The translations under genes were made by a program, and so were the position numbers. Shown in pieces: positions 34,021 through 45,440 of a DNA stretch of 64,000 bases. Origin of the DNA: Costus lasius. Its lineage: Eukaryota; Streptophyta; Magnoliopsida; Zingiberales; Costaceae. The stretch's first letter is position 1; each line of letters begins with the position of its first letter. Under the pieces are notes generated by a model. It was not told the DNA's origin and did no database searches. It was given only the letters and a program-made list of their open reading frames with translations. The stretch is taken from positions 20,395,501 through 20,459,500 of the forward strand of contig CM050454.1 of the NCBI GenBank assembly GCA_027563935.2, written 5' to 3'.

Positions 34021-35860
34021 TTGACTGATCATTTTATGCAAAGAAATTCTAGGGCAGGTACATTCTTTGACATTGATCCTGAAATCGAGCTCACCTTCTG
34101 GACAAGAAGGAAGCAAAATCAAATTCTGAAGAAAGAAGTCATGAACCATCCAGAAGGAGAAAATCATATGGAGCACATTCAGCTTGATGCGAACAATGAC
34201 CGAGTACCACAACCAATGGGGAACAACTATAACAACAAGACATTGAAAGATTATTCTGCTCCCTATGCTTATGGTTTTCAATCAGGAATTTCTAGGCCCG
34301 CTGTTGAGGCCAATAACTTCGAAATAAAACCTGCTCTTCTTTCTATGGTGCAATAAAATCAATTTGGTGGTTCTCCTCTTGAGGACCCCAACATGCACCT
34401 CTCTATTTTTCTCTAATATTGCGATATGTTGAAAATTAACGGTGTGTCTGCTGATGCTATCAGGTTGTGACTATTTCCCTTCTCTTTGAGGGACAGAGCG
34501 AGAGCTTGGCTGCATACACTACCTTCTACTTTAATAAGAACATGGGCAGAGCTTTCTCAAGCCTTTCTCTCCAAGTACTTTCCTTCATCAAAGACAATTC
34601 AATTGTGAAATCAGATAACGAGTTTCATGCAAAAAGATGGAGAATCTCTATACGAAGCTTGTGTCCACATCACGGAGTTGAGACTTGGGTTTTAATCCAA
34701 ACGTTCTATAGCGGTTTGGATTAGAACACAAGACTTATAGTGGACGCTGCAGCAGGAGGCGCTTTGATGAATAGGAGAGTTGAAGATGCAATGAACCTTC
34801 TCGAGGACATGGCGATTAACCATCACCAATAGACATCTGAGAGAGGTACTTCTACCAAGAAGTCAGGTAAGTATGACCTTGACTCTTTGATTGCACTAAC
34901 AGCTAAGGTGGATAATTTGACTAGAAAGCTTGACTCTTGGTTTGTTAATTCGATGGATATTAACTCTATTTCTTGTGAGGTCTGTGGAGTTGTAGGTCAT
35001 GTAGGGGCAGATTGTTAGGCAGGAGATGGACAGATAGGTGCGATCAACTATGAGCAATTGAATGCTGTTGGAAATTTCAACTCTAACAACAACCCTTATT
35101 CCAACTTCTAAATCCAGGATGGCGCAACCACCCAAATTTCTCTTACCGGACAACTCAACCAATTCAACCTGAACAAGTTCCACTACAGCAAACCCAGCCC
35201 CCACAAGGAAACTTCAGGCAGCCCCAATAGAACAATTTCAGACCGCCAGGATTTCAAGCTAGGAACTACAATGTACCACCACCACAGCCAAGGCCCAATA
35301 ATGATTCAAATTTTAGCAAGCAACTTGAATGACTTACAAACATGATGAAGATGATGATGACAAGGATGGACTCCTTGGAAACACACAATAAAATGCTAGA
35401 GAGTCAGCTAGCCCAGCAAGCTAGCTCATTTTTCAGAACGCCCGGCAAGCTTCCATCCCAACCAGAGGTGAACCCGAGGGAGCATTGCAATGCAATCTCC
35501 ACTTGGAGCGGATGCAACACCGGTGGCACTTGAACCAGCTGAAGAGGAGCGGCCCTACATGGGACCGCCTGCATATAAGCAATCGATCCCTTTTCCACAG
35601 AGGCTTGTCAAATCCAAATTGGACAAGTAGTTCGGTAAGTTTTTGGAAGTATTGAAAAAACTTTATATTAACATTCCCTTTGTTGATGCCCTTTCACATA
35701 TGCCAACCTATGCGAAGTTCCTGAAGGACATCCTCTCAAATAAAAGGAAGCTGGAAGACCAAGGAACCATCACACTTACTGAGGAGTGCAGTGCAATTTT
35801 GCAAAATAAGCTTCCACAGAAACTCAATGGCCCTGGCAGCTTTTCCATACTATGCTAGAT
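34021..35860 (+). pseudogene. gag and pre-protease region of gypsy element Q
   Basis: Collinear with R gag (43615 leftward). It reads KTLKDYSAPYAYGFQ, NNFEIKPALLSMVQ, LFPFSLRDRA, then KYFPSSKT in shifted frames, a degenerate CEVCGVVGHVGADC knuckle near 34975-35015, and IPFPQRLVKSKLDK..FGKFLEVLKK (35590-35660) leading to the protease. Stops at MVQ|NQF (34354) and later points, with several frameshifts, show decay. Many stops sit where R has Gln, Trp or Arg, which fits C-to-T change. Confidence 0.8.
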
Positions 35861-35867
35861 AGGAGAG

Positions 35868-36656
35868 ATGACCTTCCAGAGAGCACTGTGCGATCTAGGA
35901 GCGAGTGTCAGCATTATGCCGTTATCACTGTGTAGAAAGCTGGAGTTGGGTGACTTGAAATCGACTAATATCTCTTTGCAGCTTGCCGATAGATCAGTTC
36001 GGAGTCCAGTGGGTATTTTAGAGGATGTACCCATTAAAGTAGGAGATTATTTTATTCCTGCCGACTCTGTTGTGTTAGAGATTGACGATGATGATAGACT
36101 TCCTATTATCTTAGGAAGACCTTTTCTTGCTACAGCTGGTACTGTCATCGATGTTAAAAATGGGAAACTGGATTTAAACATCGGTGGTAGTGTTATCGAA
36201 TTTGATCTAACTGACACCCTGAAAAACCCTTCTCTTGCAGGTACATGCTGTAGAGTGGACATGGTGGAGGAGGCCACACAGAATGTTGAACCCTACAGAA
36301 GAGAAATGGAACCATTGGGACCCACCCTGACAAATCCCACTAAAAATGCCAAGAGCTACAAAGCACGCACCAAGTTTTGGCATGACAAACACATAGCAAA
36401 GAAGGAATTTCATGAGGGAGAAAAAGTACTTCTATTTAATTCAAGACTTCGGCTATTTCCAGGAAAGCTTCGCACGAGGTGGTCCGGTCCTTTTACAGCT
36501 CAGAAGGTTCAACCATATGGTGCCATCACAATTTGGATAGAACGAACTAGAATTTTCACAGTTAACGGGCACCGCCTCAAGCACTATTTCGAAGATGAGA
36601 GGGTCGAAAGAGAGGAAGTTCTTGCTCTCTCAGACCCCACAACTTTGCAACTCTGA
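35868..36656 (+). CDS. Q protease fused in frame to integrase C-terminus
   Basis: A clean 262-residue frame. Residues 1-125 are the Athila-type aspartic protease region: CDLGASVSIMPLSLCRKL carries the DLGAS form of the active site, and LPIILGRPFLATAGTVID is the flap-to-C-terminal motif. After the EFDLTDTLKNPS block it jumps, near residue 150, to the integrase C-terminus ([45 protein letters not shown]), ending like R pol. RT, RNase H and the catalytic core of integrase are missing without loss of frame. The Met at 35868 is only the first in-frame Met after the stop at 35857; the family protein would start upstream. Whether it is translated is unknown. Confidence 0.85.
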   Translation: MTFQRALCDLGASVSIMPLSLCRKLELGDLKSTNISLQLADRSVRSPVGILEDVPIKVGDYFIPADSVVLEIDDDDRLPIILGRPFLATAGTVIDVKNGKLDLNIGGSVIEFDLTDTLKNPSLAGTCCRVDMVEEATQNVEPYRREMEPLGPTLTNPTKNAKSYKARTKFWHDKHIAKKEFHEGEKVLLFNSRLRLFPGKLRTRWSGPFTAQKVQPYGAITIWIERTRIFTVNGHRLKHYFEDERVEREEVLALSDPTTLQL

Positions 36657-36691
36657 AAAAACTCTCACGGTTGAGCTACCGACCTAAACCT

Positions 36692-36715
36692 AGCGCTCTT
36701 GGGAGGCAACCCAAG
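36692..36715 (+). other. Conserved post-pol hairpin of Q
   Basis: AGCGCTCTTGGGAGGCAACCCAAG can pair TTGGG with CCCAA around an AGGCAA loop. The same block follows pol in P (29560-29584), R (38662-38686, reversed) and S (46945-46970), so it is under selection or copied with the 3' module. Confidence 0.7.
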
Positions 36716-36894
36716 TTTTTGATCGATTTTAATTTTTATGCATTGATTTAGACGTTATTTTACACTGTTGATTTATTCTTCATTTAATTTTTGGATTTCT
36801 AGAGGGGATTGCTACTAATTTGATGTCTCTTTATGCTGTAGGAGGAAGATGTAGCGTATGAGAATTTTTCTAGAATTTTTCAAGTTATTCAGTG

Positions 36895-37215
36895 CAAATC
36901 ACGGCCAGGTGAACCCCATGGGGTTCACCCATGAAGTGCACTGTATAGCGCGCCTAGACCTTGTGACCAGAGCGTTTCACAGGCAGGTGAACCCCACGGG
37001 GTTCACCAGTATTTATTTCTGCGCAAAAACCTTCTAGTATACTTCACAGGCAGGTGAACCCCACGGGGTTCACCATCTTCTCTGCACTTGAAGGAAGCCA
37101 CCAGAACACTTCACAGGCTAGTGAACCCCAGCGGGTTCACCCATGCTTCCGTTGCAACAACCCGACCCCAGAATACTTCACGGTCAAGTGAACCCGGGCG
37201 GGTTCACTGGAATTT
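36895..37215 (+). repeat. Palindrome array of Q, five units
   Basis: Five palindromes GGTGAACCC..GGGTTCACC at 36908, 36986, 37053, 37120 and 37187. The last three intervals are each exactly 67 bp and the first is 78 bp. Most units are preceded by CTTCACAGGC. The arms pair over about 10 bp with a 2-bp centre that varies (AT, AC, AG, GG). The DNA between units is not conserved. The array lies between the pol end and the start of the next ORF at 37526. Confidence 0.9.
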
Positions 37216-37525
37216 CAACTTCTGCTCACCCGAGTTAGGGCACTGCACGCGAAGGGTTTCCGCCGCCGCCTTCCAAGCTTGACGGAATCCACCCGATCGC
37301 GCCACCTTCTCTTCTTATAAGCTTCCGAAGGAGATCTTCGAGGATATGATCTGAGTTTCCCCTCTCATCCAGACAGGTTTCTTCTCTTTTCGCTTCGGAT
37401 TTCTTCATCGCCGGTTTTTCTGAATCTTTCCGCCGATCCACAGCCGCCTCCGTTTCTACTTGCACATACGCCCGGATCTCTTCGGCTAAAGTTCGCAAGT
37501 CTTCTTCTGACCTTCCCTAGCCACC

Positions 37526-37579
37526 ATGCCTCAAAGAACCAAGGCCATGGCTTCCAAGAGGACCGCACGTCCGCAGTAG
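37526..37579 (+). pseudogene. Start of Q downstream ORF, truncated
   Basis: Seventeen codons, MPQRTKAMASKRTARPQ, then TAG. They match the opening of the S gene at 48056 (MAPRTKSIFPRRKGK) in position and basic character. The sequence changes to R at about 37580, so the gene was cut off just after its start. Confidence 0.5.
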
Positions 37580-38700
37580 GCACTCACCATTTAACACATA
37601 AGGCTCAAACTTTGCTTGTCCTCAAGCAAAAATCAAAATTTGAAATCAAAGTTTGATAAAAAGAATAACCTTTTCATGCTCATTAAAATTTTAAAATACA
37701 ACTTGTCAATGAAAAATTCTATCAATTGATTTACAAAATTTCAAGTAAACATATCATCCTCAGAACTCAATTTTCTAGATTCACAACTCAATCAAATAAA
37801 ACTTTGCAACCGTATGATAAATAGAATTTTTAATCTCATGATTTCACCCGGTATCAATTTAAATCTATCAATGCTTTTGTTTACAGGAATTAGGTCTCCA
37901 AGATCTTTTTCCACACAATTTTTTTTTATGCATTTTGTTTGTTTTTGTATAGATGACATGTATCCACAAAGACACATACTTTTTATTTTCGACTTCAACT
38001 CTTTCTTCGGTACCATTGTCAATTTTACACAGTGCCAAGTAGAGGAGTCTTATTCTTTTTCTCCCTCATTATTTTTCATGTTTAGATTTCAACCCATGTC
38101 TTAGGTACCACTATCAATTTTACATAGTGCCAAGTAGGGGAGTCTCTCACTATTTTTTTTTTTTTTGGATCTTGGATTCTTATTTCCCAACAAATAGCAA
38201 AAATAGACTAAACCTCAACTAGGTTGATCAATTGATCTAAATTCACAAATCATACTAATATACTCATTTTATTCAAAAGAGAAGTTTCACCTTTAAATTT
38301 TATTCCTCAAATAATATATCTATCTAAAATTTTATGCATCAATCAATGTCATGTCTCAATAGACAAATAAGTATTGAAGAAATAAATTTAACATGACAGG
38401 ACTATATCTTCAAAAAAAAAAAACAATAGGATCATACCACAAGATGGTAGAGAATGGATCGTATGCATCCAATTCTTTTTCAAAAGATCGAGGAAAATAG
38501 AATGCAAAGTAGTATGGAAAGTGATGCTCACAAAATTTAATTTTTCGCCACCGTTGGATTCAACTTTCTTCATAACTCCCTCTTTATTCCATTCTCCTAA
38601 AAAAAGGAAATTTTAATTCTAAAAACAACTAAAATATAAGTGATTAAACTAAGCAAGAGTGCTTGGGTTGCCTTCCAAGAAGCGCTAGTTTAAAAGGTCA
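37580..38700 (-). other. 3' non-coding region of gypsy element R
   Basis: Read on the minus strand it follows R pol: the post-pol hairpin (38662-38686), two copies of the CTACTTGGCACT..AAATTGA block (around 38025-38065 and 38105-38150), then a TTGCTTGAGGACAAGCAA hairpin (37611-37630) and GAGCCTTATGT. In S this text runs directly into the 3' LTR, but here it breaks off at about 37590. The R 3' LTR is therefore missing. Unlike S and Q, this region has no palindrome array. Confidence 0.75.
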
Positions 38701-40008
38701 TTAGCTTGACCGTTCGACACTCGGATTTGATCGTGGCTCATCAATGTAAAAACTTTCCTTTTCCCCAATCTGCTCTTCCTGATAATAATGCTTCAATCTT
38801 TGACCATTAACTTTGAATTCTCCCATTTCTTTGCTCCATACGTCTACAGCTCCGTAGGGATAGGCTTTCTTTACTTGAAAAGGACCAGACCATCGAGACT
38901 TAAGCTTTCCTGGAAAAAGTCTCAATCTAGAATTGAATAATAGAACAAAGTCACCTGGTTGGAAGTCTTTTCTGAAAATCTGTCGATCATGCCATCTCTT
39001 AATCCTCTCTTTGTAGACTCTTGCATTCTCATATGCAGAGAGTCTGATCTCATCTAGCTCATTTAATTGCAACCTCCGTTTCTCACCCGCATTTTTCAAG
39101 TCAAAATTTAGCTTCTTGATCGCCCAATACGCCTTATGTTCGAGCTCTACAGGTAGGTGACATGACTTTCCATAAATTAATTGAAATGGGGACATACCTA
39201 TTGGTGTTTTGAAAGCAGTTCGGTAAGCCCACAAAGCATTGTCGAGTTTGGACGCCCAATCTTTTCTATTGCGCGACACTATCTTTTCTAAAATTCCATT
39301 GATCTCTCTGTTTGATATTTCAACTTGTCCACTTGTTTGGGAGTGATATGGCATTGAAACTCTATGATTTACCCCATATTTTCTGAGTAGGGCTAAAAAC
39401 TTATGTTCTATGAAATGCGAGCCTCCATCACTGATCACTACTCGGGGTGTCCCATATCGTGGAAAAATAATCTTCTTAAACAGTTTTAATAACAACTCTC
39501 GAATCATTGGTTGGTGAAGCAATAGCTTCAACCCATTTTGAGACATAATCAACTGCTACAAGAATGTACTTGTTACCTCCAGAAGATGGGAAAGGTCCCA
39601 TGAAGTCAATCCCCCAAACATCAAATATCTCAACTTCAAGAATATTGGACAGTGGCATCTCATGTCTTCTGTTAATGTTCCCAGTCTTTTGACATCTATC
39701 ACAATATGATACAAAGTTTCTAGCATCTTTGAAAATTGTGGGCCAATAAAAAGCTGATGTAGCACCTTAAAAGCAGTTTTTTTAGTACCGGCATGACCAC
39801 CATAGGAGGATCCATGGCATTGAAGCAAAATATCTGCAATTTCTTCTTTAGGTACACATCTTCTAAAAATGCCATCAGCACATCTTCTAAACACATAAAG
39901 CTCATCCCAAAAATAGTGTTTCACCTCAACCAAAAATCTTTTCCTTTTTTGGTAGCTCAAATCAGGAGGAAAAATATTTGCTACAAGATAATTCACTATG
40001 TCAGCATA
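38701..40008 (-). pseudogene. Integrase of gypsy element R
   Basis: Three overlapping open pieces in different frames (39996-39556, 39658-39476, 39552-38701). They cover the zinc region (CHGSSYGGHAGTKKT), the core ([30 protein letters not shown], giving the D, D, E residues) and the C-terminus ([36 protein letters not shown]). Two frameshifts, near 39650 and 39530, disrupt it. The text is typical of Athila/Tat-type integrase. Confidence 0.9.
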
Positions 40009-41381
40009 CTAGGGTGCTTTGAGTTGTTCAATGGTTAAGAGCTGTTCTTTAGGGAAAGAATCATTGATTTCATCATTCTTTTCAGTGTCTGCCATTATTC
40101 TTGAGAGATGATCTACAATAAGGTTTTCTGATCCTTTTTTGTCTTTAATCTCCAAATCAAATTCTTGCAGAAGTAAAATCCATCTGAGTAATCGTGGTTT
40201 GCTATCTTTTTTCTGCATTAAGTATTTCACAGCTGCATGGTCAGTGTACACTACCACTTTGGAGTTAATCAAGTAAGACCTAAATTTATCAAAAGCAAAT
40301 ACTATGGCCAATAATTCCTTCTCAGTGGTGGTGTAATTTCTTTGAGCCTCATCCAAAGTTTTGCTGGCGTAGTGAATAACATGAGGTTTCTTATCTTTTC
40401 TTTGTCCCAAGACTGCTCCTACTGCATAATCGCTGGCATCACACATGAGCTCAAAGGGTAAGTCCCAATCTAGGGGTTGCATGATCGGTGCTGATATCAA
40501 GGCCTTCTTTAGTTCCTGAAAAGCACACAGACATTTCTCATCAAAGAAGAATTTGGCATCTTTACAAAGTAAATCAGTTAAAGGTTTAGCAAGTTTAGAG
40601 AAGTCCCTAACGAATCTCCTGTAAAACCCTGCATGTCCTAGGAAGCTTCTAATTTCTTTAACAGTGGTGGGTGGTGCCAACTTCTCAATCACTTCTATTT
40701 TGGCCTTGTCCACTTCAATCCCTCTCTCTGAAACTAGATGGCCCAAAACTATCCCCTGTCTAACCATAAAGTGGCATTTTTCCTAATTCAAGACAAGGTT
40801 AGTCTCTTCGCATCTCTGCAAAACTCTAGAGAGATTAGCTAAGCAGTCATCAAAAGAAGAACCATAAACCGAAAAATCATCCATAAAGACATCCATGAAG
40901 TCTTCAATAAATTCAGAAAAAATTGCCATCATACACCTCTGAAAAGTAGCAGGTGCATTGCATAAACCAAAGGGCATTCTTCTATAAGCAAAGGTACCAT
41001 ATGGGCATGTAAAAGTGGTCTTATCTTGATCATTAGGATGAATAGGAATCTGAAAAAATCCGGAATACCCATCGAGGAAACAAAAGTATGAGTGTTTAGC
41101 TAGTCTCTCAACCATTTGATCAATAAAGGGTAGGAGAAAATGATCCTTCCTAGTGGTCGTATTTAATTTTCTATAATCGATACACATACGCCAACTAGTG
41201 ACAGTTCTAACAGGTATTAATTCGTTGTCCTTATTTTTCATTACAATGACACCCCCCTTCTTTGGAACAAGTGTACAGGACTCACCCACTTACTATCTGA
41301 GATAGGGTAGATAATACCTGCATCTAGCAATTTTAGTACTTCCTTCTTCACCACTTCCTTCATAGATGGGTTGAGCCTTCT
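40009..41381 (-). pseudogene. RT and RNase H of gypsy element R
   Basis: RT motifs in order: KEVLKLLDAGIIYP, WVSPV, WRMCIDYRKLN, LDGYSGFFQIPI, MPFGLCNAPATFQRCM and FMDDFSVYG (the FMDD form usual in Athila). Then [12 protein letters not shown] and the RNase H part ([39 protein letters not shown]). The frame stops at 40783 (LN*EKCH, where relatives have Trp) and at 40009 (AP*YADI, also Trp). Both are TGG to TAG. A frameshift lies near 41285. Apart from these few lesions it is well preserved. Confidence 0.92.
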
Positions 41382-42383
41382 CTAAAAATCTACATGCAGC
41401 TTGTGCTCATCCTCCATGTGAATCCTATGCATACAAAAAGAAGGGTTAATCCCTTTTAAGTCATCAATGGAATACCCAATTACCTTTCTATGAATTCTTA
41501 GCTCCTTCAAGAGTAAATCAGTTTCCCTGGCATCTAATTTAGCATCCACAATCACAGGGTAAGTAGAGTTAGGACCAAGAAATTTATATCTAAGGTTATC
41601 AGGTAAAACTTTCAACTCAACTTTAGGGATCTTTTCACTTTCATTATCAAAAGTAGCATAATCTAAGATATCGTGTTTCTCATCATCAAAGTCATCAAAA
41701 TCATTCTCAAAACCAGGACTATCAATTTTTTCACAAGAATTTTCCAAGGAATTAGAAAAAGAAACATCAGCAGAAGAATCAATAAACAAACAACTAGCAT
41801 CATAAACTGTGTCATCAATGGACTGAATAGTACAACAAGAACTAGCATAAGCAGGTTTTTTCATTGAATTATTCAAATCAAACTCAATCTTATCATTGCC
41901 AATTCTTAGAGCAAGTTTGTCAATTCCTACATCAATAAGGGCTCCAGCAGTGGCTAAGAATGGCCTACCCAGAATAATAGGAATCTTGGCGTCCTCTTTC
42001 ATTACAAGTACCACAAAATCAACAGGTATGAAGTACTTACCAACTTGTATAGGAACATCCTCTAGAATACCTACTGGATATTTTACTGATCGATCGGCGA
42101 GCTGCAAAGAAATTGTAGTCGGCTTAGGAGCTCCCATGTCCAATTTCTTGCACACAGACAAAGGCGTAAGACTTACACTAGCCCCTAGATCACATAAGGC
42201 TCGGTCGAAAGCCATATTTCCAATAAAACATGGGATAGAGAAACTACCTGGATCATTCAATTTTGGTGGTAACCTGTTTTGAATAACAGCACTACATTCT
42301 TCGGTTAAAGAAACAGTACCATAGTTTTCTATCTTTCTTTTGTTAGACAAGATTTCCTTCAAAAATTTAGCATATATGGGCAT
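41382..42383 (-). pseudogene. Protease and linker of gypsy element R
   Basis: An open stretch of 333 codons. It starts in YAKFLKEILSNKRK, carries CDLGASVSLTPLSVC (active site), IILGRPFLATAGALIDV, an acidic linker rich in Asp/Glu/Ser, then YSIDDLKGINPSFCMHRI just before RT. It ends at TAG (41382) in HVDF*RRLNP, where relatives read Gln; the RT frame continues beyond. The protease core looks intact. Confidence 0.9.
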
Positions 42384-43615
42384 TTGAGATAAAGCTTCAG
42401 TAAATGGTATATTAATGTAAAGATTTTTCAGAACATCAAGAAATCTCCCAAATTGCTTATCTAACTTTTCTTGTTCTAACCTTTGGGAAAAAGGTACCAG
42501 TGGTCTAAAGGATGGAGGTAGATTAGTCTTAGATCCGTCTTCTTTACATGGAACATCCCCTTTCTGATTACTACCCTTTTGAGGTGTTGAACTATGTAGG
42601 GTTTGTTTATGTTCAGAAGGCTTTTCTAATTCTAATTCTTCATCCTGATCATTAATAGACTCTTTTTCCTTAAGTTCTCCTAGTTATCTCCCACTTCTAG
42701 TGATAATGGCATTGCAATGTTCCCCAGTGTTTAATCTAGATATTTGTCCTTCTAAAATTTTATTGCAAGTAACTAAGGATTCTACTTGAGAAGCAAGATG
42801 ACTAACAGTTTCTTCAAGATCTTCGATTTTTTTTTTGTGTTTTGAATTTGCAATGAATAGATTTGACTAGTTAAAAATTTTTCTAACATGTGCTCACTAA
42901 CCTCTTCAGTCAGGGTTTGCTAATTCTCATTCTCATTCTTACCATGTTGATGACAATATGAAATTCCTTCATCTGGAGCCCATTGGCTCTGATTCAAGGA
43001 CATCTCCTCAAACAACTTAAAGGCATCATCAATTGTTCTACTCATCAAGGCTCCCCCTGCAGAAGCATCAACAATGAGGTGAGTGTGATTAATTAAACCA
43101 TAATAAAAAGTTTCAATTAAGACTCGTCGCTCCAAGCCATGGTGAGGACATTTCCTTTGCAATTCATTGTATCGTTCCCATGCTTCGCTAAAAGATTCTC
43201 CTTCTTTCTGTTGGAAGTTCATGATTTGATTTCTCAATTGGAAAGTCTTGCTTGGTGGGAAATATCTCGTTAGAAAAGCTTTTGATAATTGATCCCATGT
43301 TGTGAAAGTATTGGGTTGATGAGAATGCAACCAAGTTTGTGCTTGATCCCTGAGAGAAAAAGGGAATAATATCAATTTTAGTGCATCATCAGAAATTTCA
43401 TGAATTTTTAATGTATCACAATATTCAAGAAAAGTATATAAATGTGAATAAGGATCTTCGATTGATGATCCTCTAAACTGGTTCTGCTGGATCATGGAGA
43501 TAAAGGCGGGGTTAATTTCAAAGTTGGGGGTCTCAATTGTAGGTATAGCAATGCTGAAGTGTATCCCCTGAGGATTAGGGGCAGCATAGTCCCTTAGTGA
43601 TCTTTGATCAGCCAT
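42384..43615 (-). pseudogene. gag of gypsy element R
   Basis: Start chosen at MADQRSLRDY (43615), the family opening; the frame is open 27 codons further up. It has the retrotransposon gag core: PAFISMIQQNQFRG, LFPFSLRDQAQTWL, WDQLSKAFLTRYFPPSK, EGESFSEAWERYNELQRKCPHHG and GGALMSRTIDDAFKLFEEM. The first 232 codons are open. A stop at 42920 and a frameshift at a run of ten A (42829-42838 region) split off the C-terminal part (coiled-coil SHLASQVESL, IPFSQRLEQEKLDKQFGRF). No CCHC knuckle is seen. Confidence 0.88.
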
Positions 43616-43753
43616 TAGAAATGAATGTCCTGTGCACACTAGAGCAAACTGATCAAATGATGTAAGTAAACAGAAAAGAATAAAAAGATAAAACATAAAT
43701 GAAACCTAGTCTAGCAATACTCTCAATGTCTTTAATATCGACAAAAACTAAGG

Positions 43754-43771
43754 TCCCCGGCAACGGCGCCA
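43754..43771 (-). other. Primer-binding site of R (tRNA-Asp, exact)
   Basis: Minus-strand TGGCGCCGTTGCCGGGGA, fully complementary to the last 18 bases of plant tRNA-Asp(GUC). It is the copy nearest gag and the first of five primer-site-like sequences in the R 5' end. Confidence 0.9.
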
Positions 43772-43777
43772 AAAACT

Positions 43778-43959
43778 TGATAGCCCGAAAGGGAACACAA
43801 CAAATCTGGCACGCGTGTACCTTGGACTAATCCTTGGTAACGGCACCAAAAACTTGATAGCCCGAAAGGGAACACAACAAATCTGGCACGCGTGTACCTT
43901 GGACTAATCCTTGGTAACGGCACCAAAAACTTGATAGCCCGAAAGGGAACACAACAAAT
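43778..43959 (-). repeat. 77-bp tandem repeat holding primer-site copies
   Basis: Two full 77-bp steps (TCTGGCACGCG at 43805 and 43882) and a partial one. On the minus strand each reads CTTTCGGGCTATCA, AGTTTT, a primer-site copy (TGGTGCCGTTACCAAGG, two or three changes from tRNA-Asp), then ATTAGTCCAAGGTACACGCG. Each unit looks like an LTR tail, primer site and leader start. Confidence 0.9.
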
Positions 43960-44495
43960 TTATAACATGAATTTAAAGAGAGTCTAAGCACAAATATCAC
44001 ATGAGCAAAATCATCATGTTAAGATCAAACTCAACGAAATATTGAAAAAGAGTTATCTAGTCATTGGAAGTTAAGTAAATTACTTCCCCATGTCCCAAAA
44101 ATAGTTTAAGCTATCATCATCCGGGAATTACAACAAATCATGGTTTCAGAGGTTCGAAAATTGAAAGACAAGAGGAGTTTTAGAAAATACAGCATGGCTG
44201 TGAAGTATTTTCACAGCCGTAATTTGCAAATAGCTTCGGTGAACAGTGTCGGTGATGCTTTGCTCTTCGATTCCTCCTCCAATCAATCTCTTTATGGTCT
44301 GAAAGTTTTGGTGTGTTGTCTCCTCCCTCTGACGAAGCTTCAGTATGAAAATCGCGGCTGGAGATCGTCTGGATCGAGCGCGGCGGCGAAATCCCCAGCA
44401 ACGGCGCCAAAAACTTGATAGCCTGAAAGGGAACACAACAAATCTGGCACGTGTGTACCTTGGACTAATCCTTGGTAATGGCACCAAAAACTTGT
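43960..44495 (-). repeat. Internal LTR piece plus two more primer-site copies
   Basis: 43960-44395 repeats the X LTR interior found at 45067-45500. At its right end GAAATCCCCAGCAACGGCGCC replaces the LTR text GAAACCCTCGGCGACGGCG, a switch between similar words. A primer-site unit follows (44391-44412), then another copy (44471-44492) next to the full LTR. Confidence 0.8.
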
Positions 44496-45440
44496 TGTTA
44501 AACCACAAGTGCACGGGTATACAAAGTAATAAAAAAGTATCGAATCCACAGGGACCTACGTTGTCGAATACTAAATAGTTGATTTCTTACTATCTAGGCA
44601 AGTCGAGATCGTGAGAATAGCAATCGGTAACTAAAAGCGGTATTATCAGAGAGAAAAGCTGGGACTAGGATTTCGTTCACTTAAACTTTTATGACTAGAT
44701 ATGAATAAGGATTTCGTTGATTCAATTTTATCATGAAGAAGATTTATCAAACAATGAACTCAAGGATCACTTTCGTGCATCCGAGTTCTAGGAATCTCTA
44801 GTGGAGTCTCAAGGATCACTTTCGTGCATCCGAGTCTCGCAACTAGTTTTGCTCGAGGATCTCCAATGTTCCGATCCTTGCTTTCGCACAAGATCTCCAC
44901 GTTTGACAAATAGACTCGATCTATAGATTCATATTATAATCATGGCAATTATTTTACTAGAAAAGATCAAGATGAATCTAACCTAAGGAAGGGATCCTAA
45001 CATGCAATTCTAGGGTTCCAATTTCTCAAGCAATTACCTTTCGGTCTCAAGCAAAAATTCTAAGAACAAAATTTATAACATGAATTTAAAGAGAGTCTAA
45101 GCACAAATATCACATGAGCAAAATCATCATGTTAAGATCAAACTCAACAAAATATTGAAAAAGAGTTATCTAGTCATTGGAAGTTAAGTAAATTACTTCC
45201 CCATGTCCCAAAAATAGTTTAAGCTATCATCATGAGGGAATTACAACAAATCATGGTTTCAGAGAATCAAAAATTGAAAGACAAGAGGAGTTTTAGAAAA
45301 TACAGCACAGCTGTGAAGTATTTTCACAGCCGTAATTTGCAAATAGCTTCGGTGAACAGTGTCGGCGATGCTTTGCTCTTCGATTCCTCCTCCAATCGAT
45401 CTCTTTATGGTCTGAAACTTTTGGTGTGTTGTCTCCTCCA

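Noticed and set aside
36895..37215. CRISPR-like array (short repeats, even spacing)
   Set aside because: Repeats are palindromic and degenerate, the DNA is eukaryotic transposon sequence, and no cas genes exist.
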